NCBI GenBank assembly: GCA_964425225.1
Contig: CAYRMD010000015.1
Coordinates: 1 to 64,000 of the forward strand
Length of the DNA: 64,000 nt
DNA from: BPJU01 sp964425225
Lineage (GTDB): Bacteria > Planctomycetota > Planctomycetia > Pirellulales > Pirellulaceae
Direction: 5' to 3'
In this document: positions 43,914 through 54,286 of the stretch, piece after piece
Numbering within the stretch: position 1 is the first letter of the stretch
Layout: each line of letters opens with the position of its first letter
Made by a program: the position numbers and the translations under genes
Notes under the pieces: model-generated
What the model saw: only the letters and a program-made list of their open reading frames with translations
What the model was told of the DNA's origin: nothing
Database searches by the model: none

Positions 43914-45719
43914 TTATGCCTGAAGCGCTATGAGTTGTTTTAGATCTTGTTCCCACGAGTCGATGCGCTTTTGAAGCTGTGCAACAGTTGCCGGAACATT
44001 GTAAGATTGTTCCGGTGGCGCATACGCAAAATAGTAAATTTTCACTTTGGGCTCTGTGCCTGAAGGCCGCACAGCGACAGCATTGCCCTGATCATCCAAC
44101 TCTAAGACGATCATGTTACCGCGTGGAGCGTCCAGAGGATGCTGCGACCCATCGCGGCGCGTGCGGATCAACCGTTTGTAATCACACACCGCGACAATCG
44201 GCTCTCCACCTAGTCGTGCGGGGGGTGAGTCGCGGAGGCTCTGCATGAGCCTTTCCATGCGCTGCATGCCTTCAGATCCTTCCATATGCACGTTCAGCAG
44301 TCGCTCTACGTGACAGCCGTATTTTCGGTACAGCTCATAGAGTTTCTCGTGCAGAGTCTGTCCCTGGGCCCGTAGTTCAGCCGCCAATTCGGCCAGCAAC
44401 ATAGCAGCTACGGCCCCGTCCTTGTCGCGTGCATAGGAGCCGACCAAATACCCATGCGATTCTTCGGTTCCTAACACGAATTGATCCGGTCCCAATTGAT
44501 CCATGATGCCGCCGATCCACTTGAAACCGACGTGCAAATTGCCCACCGTGCGCACGCCGTAGGATCCGGCAATGCGCCGGATCAATTCGGTGGTAACCAG
44601 GGTCTTAACAACATAGTGTTCGGGGGTCAGCGTATTGAGTCGTTTGCGTTGGGACAAAACAAAGTCGGTCAACAAGGCGCCAATTTGGTTCCCGGTCAGC
44701 GGTTTCCAGGGTCCGGTACGCTCTGCCGTCACCGGAGCGGCGCAACCCAGCCGGTCGCAATCCGGATCAGTAGCCAACGCTAAATCAAAGCCCTCTTGGC
44801 GTGCTTGCTGGATGATGGCATCGAAGACGGCGGGGTTTTCTGGATTCGCAGAGCGGCCGGGAACATTGGGAAAGTCGCCGTCGGGCGTCGCGTGAGGCTC
44901 GAACACGGCCACATCTTCAAATCCGTCCGCCTTCAAAATCGGCACGACGGATGCGGCACCAACGCCGTGCAAGGGGCTATAGAGCACGCGCAATTGACGT
45001 GGCCCTTCAAATCGTTCCCGCAAAACAGCTTGCTGATAAGCTTGATCGATTTCTCGTGTGCAAATAATGATTTTTCCGTCTCGTAGAGCCTCTAGAAATG
45101 GCTGGCAACGAATCTCCCGCACCGCCATCACGCGATCGATAATTCCCTGATCGTGAGGTGGCAGAACCTGTCCGCCGGTGGACCAATAGACTTTGACTGC
45201 GTTGTCCGAAGGCGGATTATGACTAGCAGTTACCATAATGCCGCAACTTGATTTCGTGTGGCGCACCAAAAACGACAATTGTGGTGTGCTGCGAAATTCA
45301 TCTAAAAAATAGATCCGCAAACCTGCGGCAACCAAAACGCCTGCGCACAATTCGGCAAAATGGCGAGACCGATGGCGGGTATCATAGGCAATGGCACACG
45401 AGGGGGGCTCGGGCTTATTCCACTGACTCAAGACGTAATCCGCCACGCCTTGAGCACTTTCCCCAATGGTTCGGTCATTGATGGCATTGGTGCCGATCGG
45501 GTACATCCGCCCGCGGCGACCGCCGGTACCAAACGGTATGATGGTCCAGAACACATCGTCCAATGTCTTCCAGTCCGCTCGACGAATATGATCGATCAAT
45601 AGCTCGCGGTACGGCGCATAGCTAGGCTCTTCTAGCCACCGGCGCATGTTATCTCGAGCGCTGGCAGACAACGACTTTTCCGCTACAGCCTGATCCAGAA
45701 CCGTCAACCATGCATCCAT
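43914..45719 (-). CDS. Phosphohexomutase (phosphoglucomutase/phosphomannomutase family)
   Basis: A 601-residue enzyme interconverting hexose 1- and 6-phosphates. All four motifs are present: phosphoserine loop MVTASHNPPSDNAVKVYW, metal loop LATDPDCDRLGCAAP, sugar-binding GTEESHGYLVGSYARDKDG and phosphate-binding RPSGTEPKVKIYY. The N terminus includes ADWKTLDDVFWTIIPFGTGG. Length of about 600 matches the long PGM2-like type. ATG 45719 has GGGAGG nine bases upstream and lies 18 bp after the prc stop, so it is the third gene of a sppA-prc-mutase cluster on the minus strand. It could supply sugar phosphates for surface glycans. Confidence 0.94.
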   Translation of the reverse strand: MDAWLTVLDQAVAEKSLSASARDNMRRWLEEPSYAPYRELLIDHIRRADWKTLDDVFWTIIPFGTGGRRGRMYPIGTNAINDRTIGESAQGVADYVLSQWNKPEPPSCAIAYDTRHRSRHFAELCAGVLVAAGLRIYFLDEFRSTPQLSFLVRHTKSSCGIMVTASHNPPSDNAVKVYWSTGGQVLPPHDQGIIDRVMAVREIRCQPFLEALRDGKIIICTREIDQAYQQAVLRERFEGPRQLRVLYSPLHGVGAASVVPILKADGFEDVAVFEPHATPDGDFPNVPGRSANPENPAVFDAIIQQARQEGFDLALATDPDCDRLGCAAPVTAERTGPWKPLTGNQIGALLTDFVLSQRKRLNTLTPEHYVVKTLVTTELIRRIAGSYGVRTVGNLHVGFKWIGGIMDQLGPDQFVLGTEESHGYLVGSYARDKDGAVAAMLLAELAAELRAQGQTLHEKLYELYRKYGCHVERLLNVHMEGSEGMQRMERLMQSLRDSPPARLGGEPIVAVCDYKRLIRTRRDGSQHPLDAPRGNMIVLELDDQGNAVAVRPSGTEPKVKIYYFAYAPPEQSYNVPATVAQLQKRIDSWEQDLKQLIALQA

Positions 45720-45737
45720 GGCACTCGCACCTCCCTG

Positions 45738-47798
45738 CTATTTTGCCGCCACGAGTGCAGGCTGGTGCTGCAAATAATCCGCAGCAATATTGAAAACTTC
45801 CTCCAGGTAATAATCCCGTTTAATACGAGGCTGCTGGGGATCCCCGGGAGGTTCTGGATGCGCGGCATTCTCCGGATCGACCATCTCCTCAGATGTCTGT
45901 TCCTTCTGCCACGCCACAAACTTCTCCCACTGCAAAGGGACCATGTTGCGCTTCGAGGACTTCTGGAATAGGGCGATGCGGCGTTCCACGCGAGCGAAAT
46001 CGGGGGAAGCCTTAATGCGCTCGGCGGATGCCGCACGTAAAGCCTCCACGAGCGAATCGGAAACATATCCCTCGACGAGCTGATAGTCACACGCCGGAAT
46101 CTCATCGAAGGCTAATGCATATTTCAATTCCGATTCGCCTTTGGACAGATGGGCCGAAAGTGAGGGGATCACAATGTCGGAAACCACACCCCGATTCTGC
46201 GTGCTCGCACCGCTCGGACGATAAAACTGCTGCATGGTAATTTTGACGGCTCCCAGATTCACCGCTTCGCTGAACTTCATCACCGTGGGGCCGATGTCGA
46301 CCAGAGTTTGAACGGTGCCTTTACCATGGGTCGACGGATCTCCGATCACCAACCCGCGACGATAATCTTGGATCGCCCCGGCAAGGATCTCGCTTGCGCT
46401 GGCACTAAAACGGCTCACCAATACAATCAAAGGTCCACTCCATGCCGCTCCGGGTTCTAGATCGCGGTGCACTTCGACATGCCCTGCCGAATCTTTCACT
46501 TGCACGATGGGGCCTTGGTCCAGAAACAATCCCGTGACAGCAATGGCTTCGCTGAGACTCCCACCTCCGTTGCGCCGCAAATCGAGCACTACCAAATCCA
46601 CTTTTTCCTGCTGGAAGCGCTCGAGTAATTGCCGCACATCGCGGGCGCTGCTGCGGAAATGACCGTTGTTATGCCGTGCTCCCTCGATATCCAAATAGAA
46701 ACTGGGCAAATCGATGACTCCGATACGGTATGGATTTCCATCCGGTTTCTTTCCGTGGGAGAAGACTTCGCCCGTAGCCGCGTTTTCTTGGAGCTCGATC
46801 CGCGCGCGGGTGATTTTGATGATACGCACATCGCTTTCCCCTTCGCGCAGCACACCGAGTCGCACCACGGTACCTTCCTTTCCGCGAATCAAATCGATAA
46901 TGTCATCGAGCTTCATGTCGACCACATCCACCATCGGGCCGTCATCGCCTTGCCCGACACTGACAATTCGGTCGTTGGCTCTTAGTTCGCCCCCCTTGGC
47001 GGCTGCACCACCAGGAATAATGCGCCGAATCACTGCGTAACCATCGCGCGACTCTAATTCCGCTCCGATCCCCTGATAATTAAGCGACATGCGGATCTGG
47101 AAATCTTCATACGTGGACGGTGAAAAATACGACGAGTGGGGATCATAGCAAATGGCTAGTGCATTCAAATAGCGTTCCAATACATTATCCGATGTGGTTT
47201 GTTCCGCATTGTTTAACCAGTTCTTATATCGGCGTCGTACGATGTCACGTACGGCCTGGTCGTTGTCATTATTCAGTTTCAAGCGGAGGCACTCGTACTT
47301 GAGCCGCTTCTGCCAGCGGTCTTTCGCCTCAGCTTCATCGGCTGGAAACGCCAACTGCTCGGCATCCAGTAACAGCTCCTCGTCCTTGGTGAAATCCAGC
47401 GGGCTTGCCAGAAACTCCTCAGTCCACGCATAGCGTTGGCGAACGCGCTCTTGGTAACGGCGGAAAACGCGATGGGCAAACGACACATCTAAGCGCTGCA
47501 AGGCATCATCGAGTGCGTTGCGATCGGAACGAAACTCGTCGACATCGCTGGCTAAAAACACCGTCTTTTGCGGATCAAGTTCCTCGAGAAACTCATCAAA
47601 TAGCCGCCGCGATATCTCGTCATCCAGCACATGCTTCGAAATCTGCTGCCGCGTCAAAAAATAGGTTACATAGAAGGTCACTTGGCGACTGCGCGGCGGT
47701 GGCTCGCTGGGCAAATCAACAGCCCACGTGGTACTGATCGCCACGCACAACCAAAGGATCGCACCCCAGCAACAACGGCGCCAGTGGCTCTCTATCAT
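45738..47798 (-). CDS. prc: C-terminal processing peptidase (tail-specific protease), S41
   Basis: A 686-residue periplasmic protease with a signal peptide (CCWGAILWLCVAISTTWA). Order: N-terminal helical domain (TRQQISKHVLDDEISRRLFD), PDZ domain (GAELESRDGYAVIRRIIPGG and RANDRIVSVGQGDDG), then the S41 catalytic core with VVLDLRRNGGGSLSEAIAV, the Ser in SRFSASASEILAGAIQDY and the Lys in DPSTHGKGTVQTL, and a C-terminal extension. These match Tsp/Prc of Gram-negative bacteria, which degrades or trims periplasmic and lipoprotein substrates. It lies between sppA and the phosphohexomutase gene. Confidence 0.95.
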   Translation of the reverse strand: MIESHWRRCCWGAILWLCVAISTTWAVDLPSEPPPRSRQVTFYVTYFLTRQQISKHVLDDEISRRLFDEFLEELDPQKTVFLASDVDEFRSDRNALDDALQRLDVSFAHRVFRRYQERVRQRYAWTEEFLASPLDFTKDEELLLDAEQLAFPADEAEAKDRWQKRLKYECLRLKLNNDNDQAVRDIVRRRYKNWLNNAEQTTSDNVLERYLNALAICYDPHSSYFSPSTYEDFQIRMSLNYQGIGAELESRDGYAVIRRIIPGGAAAKGGELRANDRIVSVGQGDDGPMVDVVDMKLDDIIDLIRGKEGTVVRLGVLREGESDVRIIKITRARIELQENAATGEVFSHGKKPDGNPYRIGVIDLPSFYLDIEGARHNNGHFRSSARDVRQLLERFQQEKVDLVVLDLRRNGGGSLSEAIAVTGLFLDQGPIVQVKDSAGHVEVHRDLEPGAAWSGPLIVLVSRFSASASEILAGAIQDYRRGLVIGDPSTHGKGTVQTLVDIGPTVMKFSEAVNLGAVKITMQQFYRPSGASTQNRGVVSDIVIPSLSAHLSKGESELKYALAFDEIPACDYQLVEGYVSDSLVEALRAASAERIKASPDFARVERRIALFQKSSKRNMVPLQWEKFVAWQKEQTSEEMVDPENAAHPEPPGDPQQPRIKRDYYLEEVFNIAADYLQHQPALVAAK

Positions 47799-47961
47799 TC
47801 GTCACTGCTCCTTTTTCGAGCTCGACATTCAGCTCGATACACTCGGCTGCCACCCTGCGAATCGGTTTTCTTTGGACCAATCGCCTTTTCCCAGGCGACG
47901 TTCCTTCCCATGCACCTTACCATTGTGAAGCATTCTTCGAATAACAGCTAGACGAGATGTT

Positions 47962-49845
47962 TTAAGGTCGGCCACTGTGTACCCAAACGGGTGCCATTGC
48001 CATGACGACCCGTTCGCCCTGCAACATTCCGAGCAAGCAAAGCGACTGACCGATCAGGTGCGCCCGTCGTGGTTCAATAGCGCGTACAGCCTGTAGCTCG
48101 GCGTACCACGGTTGGGTCCAGCCGCCGGTACGCCACGGCAGACCGATGGTGTGAGACTCTTCGTCCGACTCGGTTTCGAGCAGCACTTCCAGGAAACTGC
48201 GTGATCGCGGTAAGACGCGCACCTGGTATTTACCCTCTTCCAAACCAGCTTGTGCAGCGACGAACCGCACGGCGTCGCCAAGACCGCCGATTTGATCTAC
48301 GAGCCCCAGTTCGAGGGCTTGCCGTCCCGTATAGACGCGTCCGCCGGCCAAGTCCTCGATGTCCTTTTTCAGGCGCTCTCCGCGCGCGGCGGTTACCTGC
48401 GCTTTGAACCCGGCATAGACTTCATCCATCCATTCTTGTAGCCGCTGCCGTTCCGATGGAGAAAACTTTTCGGCCGACAGCAACATCCCCGCATGCGCTC
48501 CTCGCTGCACCCCATGCCACTGGATCCCCAATTTGTCCCATAATCCGCGTGTGGCCAACTTTCCTCCCACGACGCCAATCGATCCGGTGATCGTCGTCTC
48601 TTCCGCAAAGATCGTGTCGACGCCACAGGCGACATAATAACCGCCACTACCCGCGACATTGCCCATGGAGACAACAATGGGCTTATTGCGTTTGACGTGC
48701 CGGGTGGCTTGCAAGATCGTTTCGCTTGCCACGACCGAGCCGCCCGGCGAGTCAACACGAAGGACCACAGCCTTGATCGACGCATCGTTAGCTGCTTCAT
48801 CCAGGGCTCGCCGGATCACTGTACCGTACGCAGCCGGTCCACCCAGGAGCTCCCACGGGTCTGAGCGACCGGTACCCGGCGTTATTGGACCTTCGACATA
48901 AATGACCGCGACAGCGTCTTGTGTCGATGGCTTCGGTTTCGAGCCACCCAACAACTCGGCATAAAATTGCAATATTCCAAGGGGAGATGACAAATCGATT
49001 TTCTTGGCGGCCGGACGCCCGTATCGTTTGTCAAGCTGGATATCGTCACCATGAGTGGTTTTCAAAAAGGCCAAAAAATCCTCAGCATACTCGACCGCAT
49101 CGACAATTCCCTCCCGAACCGCATCGCTAGCGCTAAACAGCCCACGATCCACCCAACTGCGAACTTTTTCCGGAGGTACCTTCCGTCCTTCACCGATGAG
49201 CTTCACATAAGTGGCGAAAATCCCATCGGTCAACCACTCGAGGTTCTCTTTGGCTTCGACGCTCGGTTCAGACCGCGTGAAAATTTCCGCCGCGCTCTTA
49301 TACGCCCCGCAGCTCAGATAGTCTGGCTCGATACCCATCTTATCCAACAAGCCCCGCAAATAGGGAGATTCAGCGTAAATCCCCGTGATCCAGATGTCTC
49401 CCGTGGGTGTAATACTCAAGCGTGATACGCCCGACAACAACACATACTGCTCCATGGTGAGGTTGTCGACGTGCGCATAGACCGCTTTCCCCCGCTGTTT
49501 GATTTCCTCCAACAACCGTCGGACCTCTTCGGTTTGCGCCGAGCCCAACCCTAACGAGCCGACGCGTAGAACCAAAGCGGCCACCTTCGAGTCGTCACGC
49601 GCTTGTTTGAGTCGCTCGACCAACGACCGAAACGAAAGCGTCTGGCCACCAAACAACGCCGCAAACTCATCCTGCGTTTCCGACTCCGTTACCACCACCG
49701 GCACCGATACGAACGCTACCGTCTTAGCCGTAGCATCCTTTGCAGTTCTTTCTTGCCCCACGAGCAAAGAAGACCCGGTAATCAAGAGCGTTCCGCAAAG
49801 AAACGGAATCCGCCAATTGGTTCGTCTCGTTGATTGCAGCAACAT
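47962..49845 (-). CDS. sppA: Signal peptide peptidase SppA, long (67K) type
   Basis: A 627-residue membrane-associated serine protease that degrades cleaved signal peptides. It starts with an N-terminal signal anchor (IPFLCGTLLITGSSLLVG). As in the long SppA type it has tandem ClpP-like domains: the Lys of the dyad is in CGAYKSAAEIFTRS (near residue 184) and the Ser in GNVAGSGGYYVACG (near residue 400), with AVVLRVDSPGGSVVASETIL and TITGSIGVVGGK in the C-terminal half. Length matches E. coli SppA (618). It is the first gene of a three-gene minus-strand cluster (163 bp to prc), consistent with envelope proteolysis. Confidence 0.95.
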   Translation of the reverse strand: MLLQSTRRTNWRIPFLCGTLLITGSSLLVGQERTAKDATAKTVAFVSVPVVVTESETQDEFAALFGGQTLSFRSLVERLKQARDDSKVAALVLRVGSLGLGSAQTEEVRRLLEEIKQRGKAVYAHVDNLTMEQYVLLSGVSRLSITPTGDIWITGIYAESPYLRGLLDKMGIEPDYLSCGAYKSAAEIFTRSEPSVEAKENLEWLTDGIFATYVKLIGEGRKVPPEKVRSWVDRGLFSASDAVREGIVDAVEYAEDFLAFLKTTHGDDIQLDKRYGRPAAKKIDLSSPLGILQFYAELLGGSKPKPSTQDAVAVIYVEGPITPGTGRSDPWELLGGPAAYGTVIRRALDEAANDASIKAVVLRVDSPGGSVVASETILQATRHVKRNKPIVVSMGNVAGSGGYYVACGVDTIFAEETTITGSIGVVGGKLATRGLWDKLGIQWHGVQRGAHAGMLLSAEKFSPSERQRLQEWMDEVYAGFKAQVTAARGERLKKDIEDLAGGRVYTGRQALELGLVDQIGGLGDAVRFVAAQAGLEEGKYQVRVLPRSRSFLEVLLETESDEESHTIGLPWRTGGWTQPWYAELQAVRAIEPRRAHLIGQSLCLLGMLQGERVVMAMAPVWVHSGRP

Positions 49846-50321
49846 AGTTTGCCTCTTTCAAAAAGAATCTTTCGACTCCGCACTACGCGCCGGGACACAT
49901 ACGAGCATGGAATACTGATATGTTATTCGGGCAAGGCCTCATTTTATTGCAGTCACAACGGCTAGCAACACGGGTACAACAGGAGCCTGGACGCTACCGT
50001 TCGCGGAAAAAGCCGCTCGTTCGTCCGTCGGAAATTCTTCATATCCGCTCACTCGATCTCCACTTAGGCTAGCGCACCGTGCACCATGCGTTGGCTCTGT
50101 CGTTGCGTTATATCAGTTCAGAGCCGGAGCTGCCACATAATGGAACCGTCAGACCGACGTGCTGAAGCAGCTTACGCGTTCACGACGTGCGTCTTATTCA
50201 CCTAAAGCCGAACCTCATACTGCATAGAAACCTGTATCCCAGAATTGCGCAGCCACGTCGTTTTAGCAAAGGTCATGGTAAACAATTGCACCCGTTTCTA
50301 CTACAAGATTCACCGCATGAA
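49846..50321. other. Gene-free stretch
   Basis: About 475 bp upstream of sppA and downstream of the AttH-like gene. No gene, repeat or clear terminator was recognised. Confidence 0.45.
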
Positions 50322-51524
50322 TTACGGGGCGTCACTTGCCGGTACTCTCCCCGTCATTTCCAGATACCCGTAACCCTTGACCGACCGGCCTTGCCAGAAT
50401 CCATGTACGTCCACAGCACCTTCCCAATATGCCATTCCGGTCGTTGCTTGAGTTTGCATTTCCTGCGCTTCAAAGACAGCATGAACGTTTAGCGATAAGC
50501 CATGTTGAGGTAGTTCCACTTTCCATTGCATGGGGTACCGCCCACCCGTCCCGGGAGATTTCCATACATGTCCCGGCTCGAGTCGGAATTGATCGTTCGA
50601 CAACGTCTCGTGGCGGCCGTCGGCGTATACCATCGTTCCCGAAGGAGCCGGATCCCGCTGACCGTTTCGCTGACGAATCTGGTAGAGCATTAACTCCGTC
50701 CCGTCCGCTAACTGAATGCTGAACCAGTCCCACCCTTCTTGAGATTCTTCCAGGAAACTGGAGCTAAATTCGTGGTCCATCCAACTTTCGCCGCGGACCG
50801 GCAGCCGTTTGCCGTCGAGTTCCAACTGGCCTTTTGTTTCCAGTCGAGTAAACGAGTAATAATAGGAAGCGTTGCCCGGCGAGGAACCTTTTCGGCTCAG
50901 CCCCTGCTCACCGTGCAAGACAAGCTCTTTAACAGAAAGAAGCTCCAGATCCAAGCGAAAATCGTCAGCTTGTGCCTTCAAAATATGTCGTGTGGTGCAG
51001 CCGCTTGGATCCGATTCGATAGAAAGTTCCCAATCTCCATTCCAGACGCGGCTTGCGGCCCGCTCGGCGCCAGCCCAGCCCGGTCCCTTGCGGTGAACCC
51101 TCTGCCAAAATCGATGGCGACGCCGGTTTACGTCCGATACCGCTAGATGTGCGATGTAGATGTCGCGGACGGCCCACGATGACGGATTTGCCGGTTCAAC
51201 ACGAATTCCCGTACGGAAAAACGTCAACTGGTAGCCATACCGCCTTCCTTGGGTGTCCCAAAGATTGCCTGTGTAATACCACCACTCGATACGATAGTCT
51301 GGGTGCGGTCCGTGGTCATCCGGAAACTGCCACATGCGGGGCCGCTCGGCACGCAACCATCGATCCTCGACGACTTCGGCCACACTCGATTCCGAAGGAC
51401 CAACCGCCGGAAATGGTAATTCGGATCGATCCTTACACCCCGTGGGCACCGCCCACGCGGCTCCTAAAATCATCATCACCGGCCATGACCATCTTTGGCT
51501 GGGCGTTTGTCGCTCATTCCACAT
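50322..51524 (-). CDS. AttH-like lipocalin-fold secreted hydrolase (carotenoid hydratase-related)
   Basis: A 400-residue exported protein. The N terminus has a hydrophobic stretch (VMMILGAAWAVPTGCKDRS) with an imperfect lipobox (PTGC), so it may be a lipoprotein. The body shows the AttH/CrtC-like double lipocalin pattern: FPDDHGPHPDYRIEWWYYTG, YGYQLTFFRTGIR, then YYYSFTRLETKGQLELDGKR, GESWMDHEFSSSFLEESQEG, WDWFSIQLADGTELMLYQIR and a WEGAVDV near the end. Family members are annotated as predicted secreted hydrolases, and the activity is unproven. It is the last gene after an ABC ATPase and permease, the classic AttE-F-G-H type arrangement. Confidence 0.88.
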   Translation of the reverse strand: MWNERQTPSQRWSWPVMMILGAAWAVPTGCKDRSELPFPAVGPSESSVAEVVEDRWLRAERPRMWQFPDDHGPHPDYRIEWWYYTGNLWDTQGRRYGYQLTFFRTGIRVEPANPSSWAVRDIYIAHLAVSDVNRRRHRFWQRVHRKGPGWAGAERAASRVWNGDWELSIESDPSGCTTRHILKAQADDFRLDLELLSVKELVLHGEQGLSRKGSSPGNASYYYSFTRLETKGQLELDGKRLPVRGESWMDHEFSSSFLEESQEGWDWFSIQLADGTELMLYQIRQRNGQRDPAPSGTMVYADGRHETLSNDQFRLEPGHVWKSPGTGGRYPMQWKVELPQHGLSLNVHAVFEAQEMQTQATTGMAYWEGAVDVHGFWQGRSVKGYGYLEMTGRVPASDAP

Positions 51525-51634
51525 CTTCGAATGCCAATGTCCGGTCGCTCTCAGTTCGATTCTTCGACCACCGCATCTTTGCCAACTGCACTACAGGATG
51601 CGGATGCCGCTTTGCTGCAGATCGCGAATGCCAT

Positions 51635-54286
51635 CTATTCTTCGCGGAGGACTACAACCGGATCCATCATAGCGGCCGCCTGGGCCGGCCACCAGCCGCA
51701 CACCAACGCCGTTGCCAGTACCATCACCAACGACTGCCACAAAAAGTCCCAAGGCAAATGGAATTGAATCGTCCACCCAAACGACTGAACATTAATGACG
51801 TAAATAAGAACCCAAGCCAACACCAATCCGATACACCAACCAAGAATATAGCTAAGCAATGTCACGATTAACGACTTGAAAAATACTATGAGCCGAACGC
51901 CGTAGGGCGTTAATCCTAGACAAGCCAACAGAGCTATTTCATGCCGTCGCAGTCGAACGAGCCGAAAAAGCGCCGCTACAATTCCTACGATAGCTACGAA
52001 CAGAGCAATGACTAACAAGGCATAGGTAATTGCAAAAGTACTATCAAAAATCTTTAACGCCTCCTCGCGAAGATCTTTATTTGTCACAAAATAGAGAAGA
52101 TGTCTGTCTTTTAATAATTCGATCATCGTAGCGCGTAGTTTTTCTACATCGGTGCCCGGACGAACGTAAAGCGAAAGTGCCATGGGAGCCCGTTGGGGAT
52201 GTTCGTCGTCGAACAGGCGCTGATAAAGATCAAAGTCGATTAATATGGTTCCCAGGTTGCTAGAATAATCATAGTAGACCGCCCCAACGGGCAGCTCGAC
52301 GCGACCTCGAGGAGTATCCAACGAAACGTGATCTCCCGGGTACTTCTCGTACCTTAAAGAGAAACTCTCGGAAATCAACACCAGCGGCTTATTCGTCTGG
52401 ATCCAACTACGGAGCTTGGGGACGGCATCGGCTGGCTCTTTGAAGCGAATGCGACCACGATCCAACAGCACCTTTAAGTCACTGGTATCCAGGCGGATGG
52501 TGGATCGGCCGTAAGGAATTTGACGGGAGCTATACCAGGCTACGGCTTCGACCTCAGGCCGTTGCCGCGCGCATTGGACGACCTCTGAGTCGAGGGTAGC
52601 CGACCAGAGAGTGGCCGAACTCATGATGGGCTTGATGACTAGGTCGGAAGTCAATACCGAGTCGAGCCAATAGACGACCGTGGTACGAAAACTACCGACC
52701 ATAATGGCGATGGCAAACATCATTCCCAGAGCCATCGCCAGTGCGGCGACCGAGGTGCTGAGCGTGCTGCGACTACCGGACAATTGAAAGATAGCTAAGC
52801 GGAGTGCTAGCCACCGCGGGTTTCGGACATAGCGCCGCGTCAGCGCCGCCAGGACTACCAGGGCCATCGGTGTTAGAGCGGCAATCGCCATAGCCCACGA
52901 CAGGGCCGCCACGTAACCTCCTAAAGGCAACCCATCGACAGGCGGGATCTGGACGGCGAAGGCTCCCAGCACCAGGCCCAGTATCGCCAGGCGCCACGGC
53001 AACCGCGTGCCGCTCGAGACCGGGAGGTAAACGTCGCGAAGAACCACGAGCGGATCGAGCGAAGCCGCCTGCCAAGCCGGGCCCGCCGCAGCTACGATCG
53101 CCACGAGTAGGGCCAAAACACTACAGCGCAGCGACTCCCACCCGAAAAGCACCAGAGGTTTTGCGGCGGCTTCCGCGACGGCTGCTACATAGAACGTTTC
53201 GACCGTTTGGCTAGTCGCCTTGACGGCCCCTCGCGCCAGAAAATGGCCCAGCGGGATTCCTAGGCAAATGCCGACGGCTGCCACGAGGGCCGCCTCAACA
53301 ACGAACATCCGGGCGACCGCCGTGCGTGGTGTGCCTAAGGCCAGAAGAACGGCAATTTCTTGTCGCCGACTGGTGACCGAATAACTGACCGTGGTTGCCA
53401 CCAAAAACAAGCCTACCACCAGCGCCACCAGGCTAAGCGCTGTCAAATTAAATTGAAAAGCGGCTACCATCGTTTGCGTGCGTCCCAAGCGCGATGCGGG
53501 CGGCTCGAGCACCAGTCCCGAGGGTAACCGCGACCGTATCGCTTCGAAAACTTCTGTGAAATCCCGTGCGGCATGCAAACGAATATCGATTGCGTCCAGG
53601 AAACCCAGCCTTCCGGTTACCGACTGAACAACCGACAGGTCCATCAGCGCGAAATTTCCCTGCCAGGTGCGGGCCGGTCCGGTGTCGCGGAGCAACCCGC
53701 GCACTCGAAACGCTTCCACCCGGCTACCAAACGCCAGTCGGACGGGATCGCCGATACGGATGCCATGTTTGCGGGCAAAGCGTTCCGTGAGCACAATCGA
53801 ATCCGGCTCGATCAACAACTCCAACATCCGCAATCGTTCCGGCCTGTCCCTATACGTGTCGTGCCACTGCCATACTTCGTAGCGACGTATCTGCTGATCC
53901 TGAAGTACGTCCACTCCCAAGACGAGCAACACTTCACCGCGTGCTAGGGGTTGGCGCCGTTCAGCCAGTTGTTCGACTTCCGGGCTTACCAACATCGCAT
54001 AGGCTTCGAGCACCGGGGAAATGGTGCCGAACTGCTCCAGCCACCGCAGGTCGTTCAACTGCCGTTCAGCGAACGGCCCCGAGGCGCCATAGATGCGCAG
54101 ATCGGTTTGACCTCCCAACGAGTCCGTGGCTGCTACGAAAGCTTCGAGAACCGCCACGTTCGCTAACCGAATCGCCAGGATCACCGCCACGCCGAGCGCC
54201 ATACCGACTGCTGCCGGAGCGGCGCGCAGGGGTCGGCGGCCAAGCGGTCGCAGGACGAACCCTTTAACGATGGTCCACGCCGTCAC
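51635..54286 (-). CDS. FtsX-like ABC transporter permease (AttFG-type, double)
   Basis: An 883-residue membrane protein starting at GTG 54286, which overlaps the end of the ATPase gene by 23 bp. It has two FtsX-type permease halves: an N-terminal helix (AAPAAVGMALGVAVILAI), a periplasmic domain, three helices (LTALSLVALVVGLFLVATTV...), then a second set (SVAALAMALGMMFAIAIMVG, ALLVIALFVAIVGIVAALFR and the C-terminal SLVMVLATALVCGWWPAQAA). With about 880 residues it corresponds to AttF and AttG fused. Such permeases act in export or lipoprotein extraction, like LolC/E or MacB. Its partner ATPase is directly upstream. Confidence 0.9.
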   Translation of the reverse strand: MTAWTIVKGFVLRPLGRRPLRAAPAAVGMALGVAVILAIRLANVAVLEAFVAATDSLGGQTDLRIYGASGPFAERQLNDLRWLEQFGTISPVLEAYAMLVSPEVEQLAERRQPLARGEVLLVLGVDVLQDQQIRRYEVWQWHDTYRDRPERLRMLELLIEPDSIVLTERFARKHGIRIGDPVRLAFGSRVEAFRVRGLLRDTGPARTWQGNFALMDLSVVQSVTGRLGFLDAIDIRLHAARDFTEVFEAIRSRLPSGLVLEPPASRLGRTQTMVAAFQFNLTALSLVALVVGLFLVATTVSYSVTSRRQEIAVLLALGTPRTAVARMFVVEAALVAAVGICLGIPLGHFLARGAVKATSQTVETFYVAAVAEAAAKPLVLFGWESLRCSVLALLVAIVAAAGPAWQAASLDPLVVLRDVYLPVSSGTRLPWRLAILGLVLGAFAVQIPPVDGLPLGGYVAALSWAMAIAALTPMALVVLAALTRRYVRNPRWLALRLAIFQLSGSRSTLSTSVAALAMALGMMFAIAIMVGSFRTTVVYWLDSVLTSDLVIKPIMSSATLWSATLDSEVVQCARQRPEVEAVAWYSSRQIPYGRSTIRLDTSDLKVLLDRGRIRFKEPADAVPKLRSWIQTNKPLVLISESFSLRYEKYPGDHVSLDTPRGRVELPVGAVYYDYSSNLGTILIDFDLYQRLFDDEHPQRAPMALSLYVRPGTDVEKLRATMIELLKDRHLLYFVTNKDLREEALKIFDSTFAITYALLVIALFVAIVGIVAALFRLVRLRRHEIALLACLGLTPYGVRLIVFFKSLIVTLLSYILGWCIGLVLAWVLIYVINVQSFGWTIQFHLPWDFLWQSLVMVLATALVCGWWPAQAAAMMDPVVVLREE